A DNA stretch of 10,056 nucleotides from Rhodobacterales bacterium CG2_30_65_12. Its GTDB lineage: Bacteria > Pseudomonadota > Alphaproteobacteria > Rhodobacterales > Rhodobacteraceae. The notes beneath the pieces are model-generated. The model searched no databases. It was not told the origin of the DNA and was given only the letters and a program-made list of their open reading frames with translations. The stretch is from positions 1-10,056 of the forward strand of contig MNZL01000056.1 in the NCBI GenBank assembly GCA_001873585.1, given 5' to 3'. Both the position numbers and the translations under genes were made by a program. Below are positions 1-6,064 of this stretch, piece by piece (position 1 is the first letter of the stretch; the number at the start of each line of letters is the position of its first letter).

Positions 1-2
1 GG

Positions 3-83
3 GCGCGCATCGACGTGGCCCGCGCCGAGGCGCCGGGCCTTGATGGCACCGCGCAGCTGCCGCCCGCCGACGGGCTCGGCTGA
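3..83 (+). CDS. C-terminal end of an unrecognised protein (5' truncated by window edge)
   Basis: An open frame enters from the left edge and stops at TGA 81-83. It gives 26 visible residues, starting ARIDVARAEAPG and ending LPPADGLG. The tail is rich in Ala, Gly and Pro, has no recognisable motif, and is too short to assign. Two things support a real coding end: the frame is open from the window edge, and the stop lies only 5 bp from the stop of the convergent osmC gene, the usual tight packing in this genome. It could also be chance read-through in GC-rich DNA, so confidence is modest and no function is proposed. Confidence 0.45.
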   Translation, partial: ARIDVARAEAPGLDGTAQLPPADGLG

Positions 84-88
84 GCTGG

Positions 89-508
89 TCAGGCCACCTT
101 GGCGTCCATCGTGATCTCGCAATCGAGTAACTGCGAAACCGGGCAGCCGGTCTCGGCGGCGCGGGCGGCTTCGAGGATGATAGCCTTGTCGCCCGGCGCC
201 TTGATCGTGGTTTCGATATGCGCGTTCACGATTTTCGGGTCGGCTTTCATTGACAGCGAGATCGTAGAGCGGGTTTCGATCCGCTCCGCCGTGATCCCCT
301 GTTCGGCAAGAATATTGGCGAGCGCCATCGAGAAGCAGGCGGCATGGGCCGCGCCGATCAGCTCCTCGGGGTTTGTTCCCGGCTTGTCTTCAAACCGCTC
401 GCGGAAATCGTAGGCCACGCCATCGAGCACGCCACTCTGCGACGACAGATGCCCCTGCCCCTCTTTCAACGTGCCGTCCCAAACCGCGCTTCCGTGCTTC
501 CTGATCAT
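89..508 (-). CDS. osmC: OsmC/Ohr-family peroxiredoxin (organic hydroperoxide reductase)
   Basis: The protein is 139 aa, the normal size for OsmC. These small cytoplasmic dimers reduce organic hydroperoxides with a cysteine pair. Both cysteines are present: Cys58 in the helix AAHAACFSMAL and Cys122 in GCPVSQLL. The N-terminal segment (about 8-40, AVWDGTLKEGQG to YDFRERFED) and the block NPEELIGAAHAACFS (46-60) fit OsmC proper, with Arg36 or Arg38 the likely conserved active-site Arg. The start at 508 is chosen because GGAGG lies 5 nt upstream and a TTGACA-type promoter (537-564) would start transcription near 530. Longer in-frame starts at 535 and 634 would lie upstream of that mRNA. In the family it is often induced by osmotic or oxidative stress; no regulator is adjacent here. 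Family assignment is secure; the substrate is inferred. Confidence 0.93.
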   Translation of the reverse strand: MIRKHGSAVWDGTLKEGQGHLSSQSGVLDGVAYDFRERFEDKPGTNPEELIGAAHAACFSMALANILAEQGITAERIETRSTISLSMKADPKIVNAHIETTIKAPGDKAIILEAARAAETGCPVSQLLDCEITMDAKVA

Positions 509-515
509 GTCGTCC
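509..515 (-). promoter_or_regulatory. Shine-Dalgarno that fixes the osmC start
   Basis: On the - strand the sequence just before the ATG reads CTGGAGGACGAC. GGAGG sits 5 nt from the start codon at 508. This favours a 139-residue OsmC over the longer in-frame versions. Confidence 0.7.
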
Positions 516-536
516 TCCAGTTCGCTCTGCCTCATC

Positions 537-564
537 GTTCTGCCCAAGCCACTGCTCCTGTCAA
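537..564 (-). promoter_or_regulatory. Putative sigma-70 promoter of osmC
   Basis: Reading the - strand, a perfect TTGACA (-35) lies at 564-559. A 16-bp spacer follows, then CAGAAC (-10, 3 of 6 matches to TATAAT) at 542-537. Transcription would start near 530, about 20 nt before the osmC ATG and just ahead of its SD. The -35 box is strong and the -10 box weak; there is no experimental support. Confidence 0.45.
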
Positions 565-600
565 GAGGCGCAACCGCAAACGTAGGCATGAGCGATTTCC

Positions 601-629
601 TTGACCTTTCCCCGGCCACCCGGTAATGG
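601..629 (+). promoter_or_regulatory. Possible promoter of the DEAD-box helicase gene
   Basis: TTGACC (601-606) is followed by a 17-bp spacer and TAATGG (624-629). The -35 box is good and the -10 poor; GGTAAT at 622 is the alternative but leaves only 15 bp. A start near 636 would give a leader of about 85 nt containing a small imperfect GC hairpin around 646-665 (GCC-C-CGG pairing with CCGGGC). Nothing else was recognised in the 211-bp divergent region. Confidence 0.3.
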
Positions 630-719
630 CTCACACATCAAGACGCCCCGGCAATTCGGCCGGGCGGGCCGCGTAAGGTTTGTGGCCAGTTGCGCCGAAA
701 CCCAAACGAAAGGCACCAC

Positions 720-2195
720 TTGACCAAATTCTCCGAACTCAACCTGAATCCCAAGGTTCTCAAGGCCGTCGAAGACGCGGGCTACGAGACCCCGACGCCG
801 ATCCAGCTCGGCGCCATCCCGCCCGCGCTTGAGGGGCGCGACGTGCTCGGGATTGCCCAGACCGGCACCGGCAAGACCGCCAGCTTCGTGCTGCCGATGA
901 TCACCCAGCTTGCCCGTGGCCGTGCCCGCGCGCGAATGCCGCGCAGCCTGGTGCTCTGCCCCACCCGCGAGCTTGCCGCGCAGGTGGCGGAGAACTTCGA
1001 GAATTACGCCAAATATGTAAAGCTCACCAAGGCGCTTTTGATCGGCGGCGTCAGCTTCAAGGAACAAGATCAACTGATCGACCGGGGCGTTGACGTGCTG
1101 ATCGCCACCCCCGGCCGCCTGCTCGACCATTTCGAGCGCGGCAAGCTCCTGCTCACTGGTGTGCAGATTATGGTGGTCGACGAGGCGGACCGGATGCTCG
1201 ATATGGGCTTCATCCCCGATATCGAGCGCATTTTCGGCCTCGTTCCCTTCACCCGGCAAACGCTGTTTTTCTCCGCCACGATGGCACCCGAGATCGAGCG
1301 CATTACCAATACCTTCCTGTCGAACCCGGCGCGAATCGAAGTCGCCCGCCAGGCCACCGCCTCGGAGACGATCGAGCAGGCGCTGGTGATGCTCCAGCCC
1401 TCGCGGCGTGATCGCGCCGCGAGCGAAAAGCGCGCGCTCCTGCGGGCGCTGATCGAACGCGAAGGCGAGGCCTGCACCAACGCGATCATCTTCTGCAACC
1501 GCAAGACGGATGTGGATATCGTCGCCAAATCGCTCAAGCAGCATGGCTACGACGCGCAGCCGATCCATGGCGACCTCGACCAGTCGAAGCGCACCGAAGT
1601 GCTGCAAGGCTTCCGCGATGGCACCATTCGCTTTCTGTGCGCCTCCGATGTGGCCGCGCGCGGACTCGACATTCCCAATGTCTCCCACATCTTCAACTTC
1701 GACGTGCCGAGCCATGCCGAAGACTACATCCACCGGATCGGGCGCACCGGGCGGGCCGGCAAGTCGGGCAAAGCCTTCATGATCTGCGAGCCGCGCGACG
1801 CCAAGAACCTCGAGGCGGTGGAACGGCTGATCGAGCGGGAAATCCCGCGCGTCGATAGCCCGCTGGCCGGTGCCATTCGGGAAGAAGCGCCGAAATCGCC
1901 CGTTCGTGGCGGCAATGACGGCGACAAGCCGTCAGGCCGCGCGCGCTCCAGCCGGTCGCGCAGCCGCAAGGACGATGCCCCGCGTGAAGAAGCACCGCGT
2001 GAAGAGAGGCCGCGTGAAGACAGGCCGCGTGAAGAGGCGGCGGCAAAGCCCGGCCGCGAAGAAAGCCCGTCGCGCGCCAGCAGCAGCCGCGCACGCAAGC
2101 CGTCCGGCAACGGCGGCGGCAAGGGCGTGGTGGGCATGGGCGATCACCTTCCCGGCTTTATCGCCCAGAGCTTCGACGAGCGGCGCGAAGACTGA
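720..2195 (+). CDS. rhlE: RhlE-type DEAD-box ATP-dependent RNA helicase
   Basis: A cytoplasmic RNA-remodelling ATPase. With a TTG start at 720 it is 491 aa. All family motifs are seen in order: Q motif (GYETPTPIQ, 21-29), Walker A AQTGTGKT (46-53), PTRELA (81-86), TPGRLLD (130-136), DEAD (154-157), SAT (185-187), then in the second RecA lobe IIFCN (256-260), ASDVAARGLDIP (308-319) and HRIGRTGRAG (338-347). After about residue 385 comes a charged Arg/Ser/Glu-rich tail with four five-residue repeats, ending in a non-repetitive GMGDHLPGFIAQSF. The TTG at 720 is preferred over the TTG at 690 because AAAGG lies 6 nt upstream of it and MTKFSELNLNPKVLKAV matches the usual N-terminus of these helicases. 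The family acts in ribosome assembly, cold adaptation and mRNA decay; which of these applies here is unknown. The gene converges with dctM, 25 bp apart. Confidence 0.93.
   Translation: MTKFSELNLNPKVLKAVEDAGYETPTPIQLGAIPPALEGRDVLGIAQTGTGKTASFVLPMITQLARGRARARMPRSLVLCPTRELAAQVAENFENYAKYVKLTKALLIGGVSFKEQDQLIDRGVDVLIATPGRLLDHFERGKLLLTGVQIMVVDEADRMLDMGFIPDIERIFGLVPFTRQTLFFSATMAPEIERITNTFLSNPARIEVARQATASETIEQALVMLQPSRRDRAASEKRALLRALIEREGEACTNAIIFCNRKTDVDIVAKSLKQHGYDAQPIHGDLDQSKRTEVLQGFRDGTIRFLCASDVAARGLDIPNVSHIFNFDVPSHAEDYIHRIGRTGRAGKSGKAFMICEPRDAKNLEAVERLIEREIPRVDSPLAGAIREEAPKSPVRGGNDGDKPSGRARSSRSRSRKDDAPREEAPREERPREDRPREEAAAKPGREESPSRASSSRARKPSGNGGGKGVVGMGDHLPGFIAQSFDERRED
1981..2040 (+). repeat. 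Four tandem 15-bp units within the helicase tail
   Basis: Four consecutive units begin with CGCGTGAAG at 1981, 1996, 2011 and 2026. In frame they encode PREEA, PREER, PREDR and PREEA. The last 5-6 bp of each unit vary. The repeat adds mixed-charge low-complexity sequence and could change in copy number by slippage without breaking the frame. Confidence 0.85.
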
Positions 2196-2220
2196 TCACC
2201 ACCCGTGCGGGCGCTTTTCC

Positions 2221-3516
2221 TCACCCGCCGTAGCCGATCAGGCGCGGCACGAAGAGCACGATATCGGGCACGAGGATCATCACAACCAGCGCTGCGATCA
2301 GCACCGCGAGGAACGGCAGCACCTCGCGGATGATCTCGCCCAGCGGAATCCGGGTGACGGCGTTGATCACGAACAACAAGATGCCGTAGGGCGGGGTGAT
2401 CAGGCCGATCATCGCGTTTACCACGATCACCACGCCGAAATGCACCAGATCAATCCCCAGCTCGCGGGCGGTGGGGATAAAGAGCGGCACGATCACCAGG
2501 ATCAGCGTTGTCGCGTCAAGCAGGCACCCGAGCAGCAGCACCACCAGGTTCACCGCGAAGAAAAACATGAGTGGGTGAACCTCGAGCCCCACCAGCGCCT
2601 TCGACATCTGTGCCGGAATGTTTTCCGAGGCGACGATGTAATTCAGGATCAGCGCGCCGCCGATCACCAGGCCGACAGCGGCGGAGGCGCGGGCGCTGTC
2701 GACGAGGATGGTGAAAAACTGGCGGGCCTTCAGCGCGCGATAGACCAGGGCCGAAAGGATCAGCGCGTAAGCCGCAGCCACGGCGGCGGCTTCGGTGGGC
2801 GTGGTGACGCCGCCGTAGATGCCATAGAGCAGGATCGCCGGCATCAGCAGCGCCGGGACGGCCTTGACCGTCACCCGGGGCATATCTCTGAGCGGCACCG
2901 ACGCCTCCACCGCGAAGCCACGCCGGTGCGCCATCCAGGCGTTCATCGCCATCAGCACCGCGCCCATCATCAGCCCCGGCACGATACCTCCGAGGAACAG
3001 GTATCCAATCGAGGCATTCGACACCAGCGCGTAGAGCACCATCGGGATCGACGGCGGAATGATCGGGCCGATGGTGGCCGAGGCGGCGGTAATCGCCGCA
3101 GCGTAGCCACGCGGATAACGGCCCTCCTTCGTCATCATCTCGATGATCAGCTTGCCGATCCCGGCGGCATCTGCCACCGCCGAGCCCGACATGCCGGAAA
3201 AGATCAGCGAAGCCATCACGTTGACATGGCCGAGCCCGCCCCTGAACCGGCCCACGACGGCGACCGAGAAGCGCAGCAGCCGATCCGAGATCGTGCCTGC
3301 GTTCATGATGTTGGCGGCGACGATGAAGAGCGGCACGGCGAGCAGCAGAAAGCTCTGATAGAGCCCGTCGACCATGGTTTTGCCGACGATTCCAACCGAC
3401 TGCCCGGCCACCGCCACATAAAGCATCGACGCGGCGAGAATCGAATAGGCAATCGGCACGCCGATCCCGGCGAGGACGAACAGCGCACCGATCAGGAGGA
3501 GCAGCGCAAAGCTCAT
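2221..3516 (-). CDS. dctM: TRAP transporter large permease (DctM / 12-TM subunit)
   Basis: A 431-aa inner-membrane protein of TRAP large-subunit size. It is almost wholly hydrophobic, with predicted membrane helices from the N-terminus (FALLLLIGALFVLAGIGV, 3-20) to the C-terminus. Family signatures seen are MSGSAVADAAGIG (109-121), GPIIPPSIPMVLYA (150-163) followed by GYLFLGGIVPGLMMG (171-185), and GLITPPYG near 375. It forms the sodium-driven translocation channel with DctQ and receives ligand from the periplasmic DctP. The ATG at 3516 overlaps the dctQ stop in an ATGA, and there is only a weak SD, which suggests translational coupling. It is the last gene of the operon and converges with the helicase. 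The family is certain; the substrate cannot be read from this subunit. Confidence 0.95.
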   Translation of the reverse strand: MSFALLLLIGALFVLAGIGVPIAYSILAASMLYVAVAGQSVGIVGKTMVDGLYQSFLLLAVPLFIVAANIMNAGTISDRLLRFSVAVVGRFRGGLGHVNVMASLIFSGMSGSAVADAAGIGKLIIEMMTKEGRYPRGYAAAITAASATIGPIIPPSIPMVLYALVSNASIGYLFLGGIVPGLMMGAVLMAMNAWMAHRRGFAVEASVPLRDMPRVTVKAVPALLMPAILLYGIYGGVTTPTEAAAVAAAYALILSALVYRALKARQFFTILVDSARASAAVGLVIGGALILNYIVASENIPAQMSKALVGLEVHPLMFFFAVNLVVLLLGCLLDATTLILVIVPLFIPTARELGIDLVHFGVVIVVNAMIGLITPPYGILLFVINAVTRIPLGEIIREVLPFLAVLIAALVVMILVPDIVLFVPRLIGYGG

Positions 3517-4061
3517 GCGTCGGCGTCTTCAAGGTGGTGGTAGGTCTCGCTGGGCGCGCCGTGGCGCAAGGCATAGCCCGCGCGCCACGCGTAGCGCAGC
3601 CCGACGATGGCGAGAAACAGGAAATACACCGAGTAGAGCGGAAACATCTTCACCGGCAGCGTGGCCGAGGATTTGATGCGTAAAATCTTCATCTTGCCCC
3701 AGGTCGGCTCGATCGAGCCCCACAGCGCCACCAGGATTACCACCGCGCCGACGATGACAAACCATTTACGCAAGCCCGGGCGCACCGCGTGGTAGAGAAT
3801 ATCGAAGCTCACATGGTCGGTTTCGCGCACGATGAAGGCGTTGCCCCAGAAGATCGTCCAGATCCAGAGCACCATGATCGCTTCGAGCGTCCAGCCGAAG
3901 GCGGTGGCGTCGATCACCTGGCCGAACTGCGCCAGCACCCAAGCTGAGCCGAGGATGTAGCGCACCGCGATCTGCAGGATGAAAATTATGAAAATGGCGG
4001 CCATCATCATCGCCGCCACACTTTCGGTGAGGCGGGAGAAGATCCGTGCGAGTGCCTGCAT
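3513..4061 (-). CDS. dctQ: TRAP transporter small permease (DctQ / 4-TM subunit)
   Basis: A 182-aa inner-membrane protein that helps DctM dock the binding protein. Four hydrophobic segments are visible, roughly 18-36, 56-74, 100-116 and 141-158. The cytoplasmic-loop signature of the family is present as FIVRETDHVSFDIL (76-89), with conserved Arg79, Glu80, His83 and Asp87. The ATG at 4061 is chosen because GGGAGGGG lies about 6 nt upstream. A GTG at 4091 overlapping the dctP stop would add ten residues but has no convincing SD. The gene lies 26 bp after dctP by this start and overlaps dctM by 4 bp. The C-terminus is polar (SETYHHLEDADA), as expected for a cytoplasmic tail. Confidence 0.92.
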   Translation of the reverse strand: MQALARIFSRLTESVAAMMMAAIFIIFILQIAVRYILGSAWVLAQFGQVIDATAFGWTLEAIMVLWIWTIFWGNAFIVRETDHVSFDILYHAVRPGLRKWFVIVGAVVILVALWGSIEPTWGKMKILRIKSSATLPVKMFPLYSVYFLFLAIVGLRYAWRAGYALRHGAPSETYHHLEDADA

Positions 4062-4073
4062 GAAGCCCCTCCC
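4062..4073 (-). promoter_or_regulatory. Strong Shine-Dalgarno that fixes the dctQ start
   Basis: The - strand reads GGCGGGAGGGGCTTC immediately before the ATG at 4061. GGAGG is 6 nt from the start codon. This internal ribosome site lies in the dctP-dctQ gap and argues against the GTG at 4091. Confidence 0.65.
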
Positions 4074-4087
4074 GCCGGTGGTGGCGA

Positions 4088-5095
4088 TCACTTGCCGAGC
4101 GCGTTGATCTGGCCGAGCAGGCCTTCGGGCCAGGCCTTTGCCAGATCGGAAGCAAGATAGGCGTCCTGCACGGCCGCGCGGAAGGCGGCAAGATCGGGCT
4201 CGTAGATCGCCAGCCCCTTGCCTTCGAGGAACGACACGAGATCAGCCTCTTTCTGCAACTGGTTGGCGCGGCCAAAGTCGGCGGCGGCCCAGGCAGCGGC
4301 TTCAACGGCAGCCTGCTGCTCCGGCGTGAGACTATCGTAGACCGCTTTCGAGAAGGCGATAAAGTTCCAGTCGACAAGATGTGAGGTGAGCACGATCTGG
4401 CTCGTCACCTCGTAGAACTTCGCATCGACCACCGTCGGCAACGGATTATCCTGGCCGTCAACCGAGCCGGAGGCGAGCGCGGCATAGACCTCGGTGAAGG
4501 CCATCGGCGTGGGGTTGGCGCCGAGCGCCTTGCCGAGGAATTGCCAGGCGTCGGTGCCGGGCATCCGCAGGTTGACCCCAGCCAGATCGGCGGGCGTGGT
4601 TACCTTGAGCTCGTCAACCGACTGGCGAAGGTTCACTTGCCGGCGGCCCAGATACATCGGCGCAAGCAGCTTGATGCCCAGCTCCGCCTCGGCCTTGGCC
4701 TTGAATGGCTCGAACAGCGCATCGTTGAACACCGCCACCTGGTGATCGGCGTCTTGCAGCACATAACCGGCGGTGAAAATCGAGAACTCGGGGAAGAAGG
4801 TGGCAAGCTCCTGCGCCGAAGCGATCGACATTTCCAGATCGCCGGTGGCGATTGCCTCTAGCTCCGAGCCTTGCGCAAACAGCGTAGCGTTGTAATGCGG
4901 CTCATAGGTGGCGAAACCGGCCACCATGGGGCCGAACTTGTCGGCCAGCGCCACCGAGCGCGAGTCGGTCTCCGACGCCGGGGTCGACATTCGGATCGTG
5001 ATACCGTCTTGCGCCAGTGCGGCGCCGGTCGCGGCGAGCGTGGCGAGCGCAGCGGCTGCGGCGAGCATGCTGCGGCGGGCGAGGGTCATCGGCAT
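4088..5095 (-). CDS. dctP: TRAP transporter periplasmic solute-binding protein (DctP family)
   Basis: A 335-aa exported receptor that captures the ligand and hands it to DctQM. The N-terminus is a signal peptide: MPMTLARRSM, an Ala/Leu-rich core, and a likely cut after ALA at residue 28. Family features are the central block TTPADLAGVNLRMPGTDAW (166-184), whose Arg177 is the conserved carboxylate-binding Arg of TRAP receptors, then TPMAFTEVYAALASGSVDGQDNPL (196-219). The ligand is therefore probably a carboxylate, but the exact acid cannot be told. The ATG at 5095 has GGGAGG 6-7 nt upstream. It is the first gene of the operon and diverges from the AroE-like gene across 131 bp holding an inverted repeat. 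The RR pair followed by SML resembles a weak Tat signal; Sec export is equally possible. Confidence 0.94.
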   Translation of the reverse strand: MPMTLARRSMLAAAAALATLAATGAALAQDGITIRMSTPASETDSRSVALADKFGPMVAGFATYEPHYNATLFAQGSELEAIATGDLEMSIASAQELATFFPEFSIFTAGYVLQDADHQVAVFNDALFEPFKAKAEAELGIKLLAPMYLGRRQVNLRQSVDELKVTTPADLAGVNLRMPGTDAWQFLGKALGANPTPMAFTEVYAALASGSVDGQDNPLPTVVDAKFYEVTSQIVLTSHLVDWNFIAFSKAVYDSLTPEQQAAVEAAAWAAADFGRANQLQKEADLVSFLEGKGLAIYEPDLAAFRAAVQDAYLASDLAKAWPEGLLGQINALGK

Positions 5096-5114
5096 GGTAG
5101 TCCTCCCGGGGCTT

Positions 5115-5120
5115 GTTATG
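5115..5120 (-). promoter_or_regulatory. Weak candidate -10 element for the dctPQM operon
   Basis: The - strand reads CATAAC here, about 20 nt upstream of the dctP start. It would place transcription near 5108, just before the SD. No convincing -35 box lies 16-18 bp further upstream (TCGCGT at the 17-bp position), so an activator-dependent promoter or a different start is possible. Confidence 0.22.
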
Positions 5121-5123
5121 CGG

Positions 5124-5155
5124 CCCGGCCAGTGCCGACGCGAGCCTTGGCCGGG
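5124..5155. promoter_or_regulatory. 8-bp perfect inverted repeat in the dctP / aroE-like intergenic region (possible operator)
   Basis: CCCGGCCA (5124-5131) and TGGCCGGG (5148-5155) are exact reverse complements separated by 16 bp, with centres 24 bp apart. The left arm starts 29 bp upstream of the dctP ATG and overlaps the region where a -35 box would sit for the 5115-5120 candidate. The position suits a dimeric regulator controlling the divergon. In DNA this GC-rich, short GC palindromes also arise by chance, and no regulator gene is in the window. Confidence 0.35.
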
Positions 5156-5189
5156 ATGCTGGCACGTCGCGCCGCGTGGCGCAATACGC

Positions 5190-5219
5190 TTGCACCCGGT
5201 CGCGCGCGCGCCATAGGCT
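5190..5219 (+). promoter_or_regulatory. Putative promoter of the AroE-like / aldolase unit, giving a near-leaderless mRNA
   Basis: TTGCAC (5190-5195) matches four of six -35 positions. TAGGCT (5214-5219) lies 18 bp downstream and keeps the T, A and final T of the -10 consensus; CATAGG at 5212 with a 16-bp spacer is the alternative. Either would start transcription at about 5223-5227, on or just before the ATG at 5227. No good SD precedes that ATG; only AGG sits 9 nt upstream. Confidence 0.35.
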
Positions 5220-5226
5220 CAGACGC

Positions 5227-6060
5227 ATGATCACAGGCCGCACCCGCATCCTCGCCCATCTCGGTGTGCCCACCGAGAGCTTCACCGCGCCGATGATCTA
5301 CAACCCGTATTTCGAGGCAAAGGGGATCGATATCGTTACCGTGCCAATGGGCTGCGAACGTGAAGACTTTCCCGCGTTTCTGGCCCTGTTGTTCAAACTG
5401 CGCAACATCGCCGGTGCGCTCATCACCATGCCGCACAAGATCGCGGCGGCGGCGCTGGTTGACGTGGCCAGCCCGGCGGTGCAGATCGCCGGGGCCTGCA
5501 ACGCGGTCAAGCGCGACGGGGCCGGACGGCTGATCGGCGATTTGTTCGACGGCGAGGGCTTCCTGCGCGGGATGCGCGCCAAGGGCCAGGAGGCCGCCGG
5601 GCGCTCGGCGCTGATCGTCGGCGCGGGCGGCGTCGGCTCGGCTATCGCCGCCGCCTTGGCTGGGGCAGGTGTGCGCCGGATCGTGCTTGCTGAGGTCAAC
5701 CAGGCCGCCGCCAACCGGCTCGCCGCCAACCTTGGCCGGGCTTACCCTGGTCTTGCCGTCGAGATCGGCGCGCCCGATCCGGCGGGCCACGATATCGTCG
5801 CCAACGCCACACCGCTCGGGATGCGCGCCGATGATCCCCTGCCGCTCGATCCCACGCACCTTGCGCCCGAAGCCTTCGTTGGCGAGGTGGTGCTGTCGGC
5901 GCGCGAAACCCCGCTTCTCGCCGCCGCCCGCGCGCAAGGGTGCCGCACCCAGCCCGGCACCGATATGCTGTTTGAACAAATCCCGGCCTATCTCGAATTT
6001 TTCGACCTTCCCACCGCCAGCGCCGGTGCCTTGCGCGCGCTGGCGCAGATCAGGACGTGA
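5227..6060 (+). CDS. AroE-like (shikimate dehydrogenase family) oxidoreductase, probably catabolic and NAD-dependent
   Basis: The protein is 277 aa, the normal AroE length. The family catalytic Lys is Lys71 in ITMPHK and the catalytic Asp is Asp108 in GDLFDGEGF. CNAV (91-94), the Rossmann loop GAGGVGSA (132-139), NATPLGM (193-199) and GTDMLFEQ (244-251) also fit. Two regions differ from true AroE. The SxSP motif that holds the shikimate carboxylate is replaced by SFTAP (18-22). After the second Rossmann strand there is AEVN with acidic Glu156 where NADP enzymes have NRT plus a further Arg (here Ala161). The family rule makes NAD the likely cofactor and a non-shikimate hydroxy acid the likely substrate. 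The start at 5227 is chosen over the upstream frame opening at 5113 because similarity begins at MITGRTRILAHLGVP. The gene is followed 4 bp later by an aldolase and diverges from a TRAP operon, so a degradative role is inferred. A quinate/shikimate-type catabolic dehydrogenase is the main alternative. Confidence 0.85.
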   Translation: MITGRTRILAHLGVPTESFTAPMIYNPYFEAKGIDIVTVPMGCEREDFPAFLALLFKLRNIAGALITMPHKIAAAALVDVASPAVQIAGACNAVKRDGAGRLIGDLFDGEGFLRGMRAKGQEAAGRSALIVGAGGVGSAIAAALAGAGVRRIVLAEVNQAAANRLAANLGRAYPGLAVEIGAPDPAGHDIVANATPLGMRADDPLPLDPTHLAPEAFVGEVVLSARETPLLAAARAQGCRTQPGTDMLFEQIPAYLEFFDLPTASAGALRALAQIRT

Positions 6061-6064
6061 CGCG

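Noticed and set aside
509..634. N-terminal extension of OsmC to 535 or 634
   Set aside because: The extra residues resemble no OsmC N-terminus. The strong SD and TTGACA promoter lie downstream of those starts.
561..1733. Long - strand open frame (390 codons) opposite the helicase
   Set aside because: It is antisense to a helicase with every motif intact, and its own translation is low in recognisable structure.
2196..2220. Terminator between the helicase and dctM (CCCGTGCGGG then CTTTTCC)
   Set aside because: The stem is only 3-4 bp with a 2-4 nt loop and the T run is four. Too weak to call.
1870..3543. Long + strand open frame (557 codons) across the helicase end and opposite dctM
   Set aside because: It is out of frame with the helicase and antisense to dctM. 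The translation is His/Arg/Gln-rich with no domain, typical of shadow frames in GC-rich DNA.
4062..4091. GTG start for dctQ overlapping the dctP stop
   Set aside because: A GTGA overlap is attractive for coupling, but there is no SD, and a near-ideal SD precedes the ATG at 4061.
5113..5226. Upstream extension of the AroE-like protein to 5113
   Set aside because: The added 38 residues are Arg/Ala/Ser-rich, cover the promoter and inverted repeat, and resemble no AroE N-terminus.
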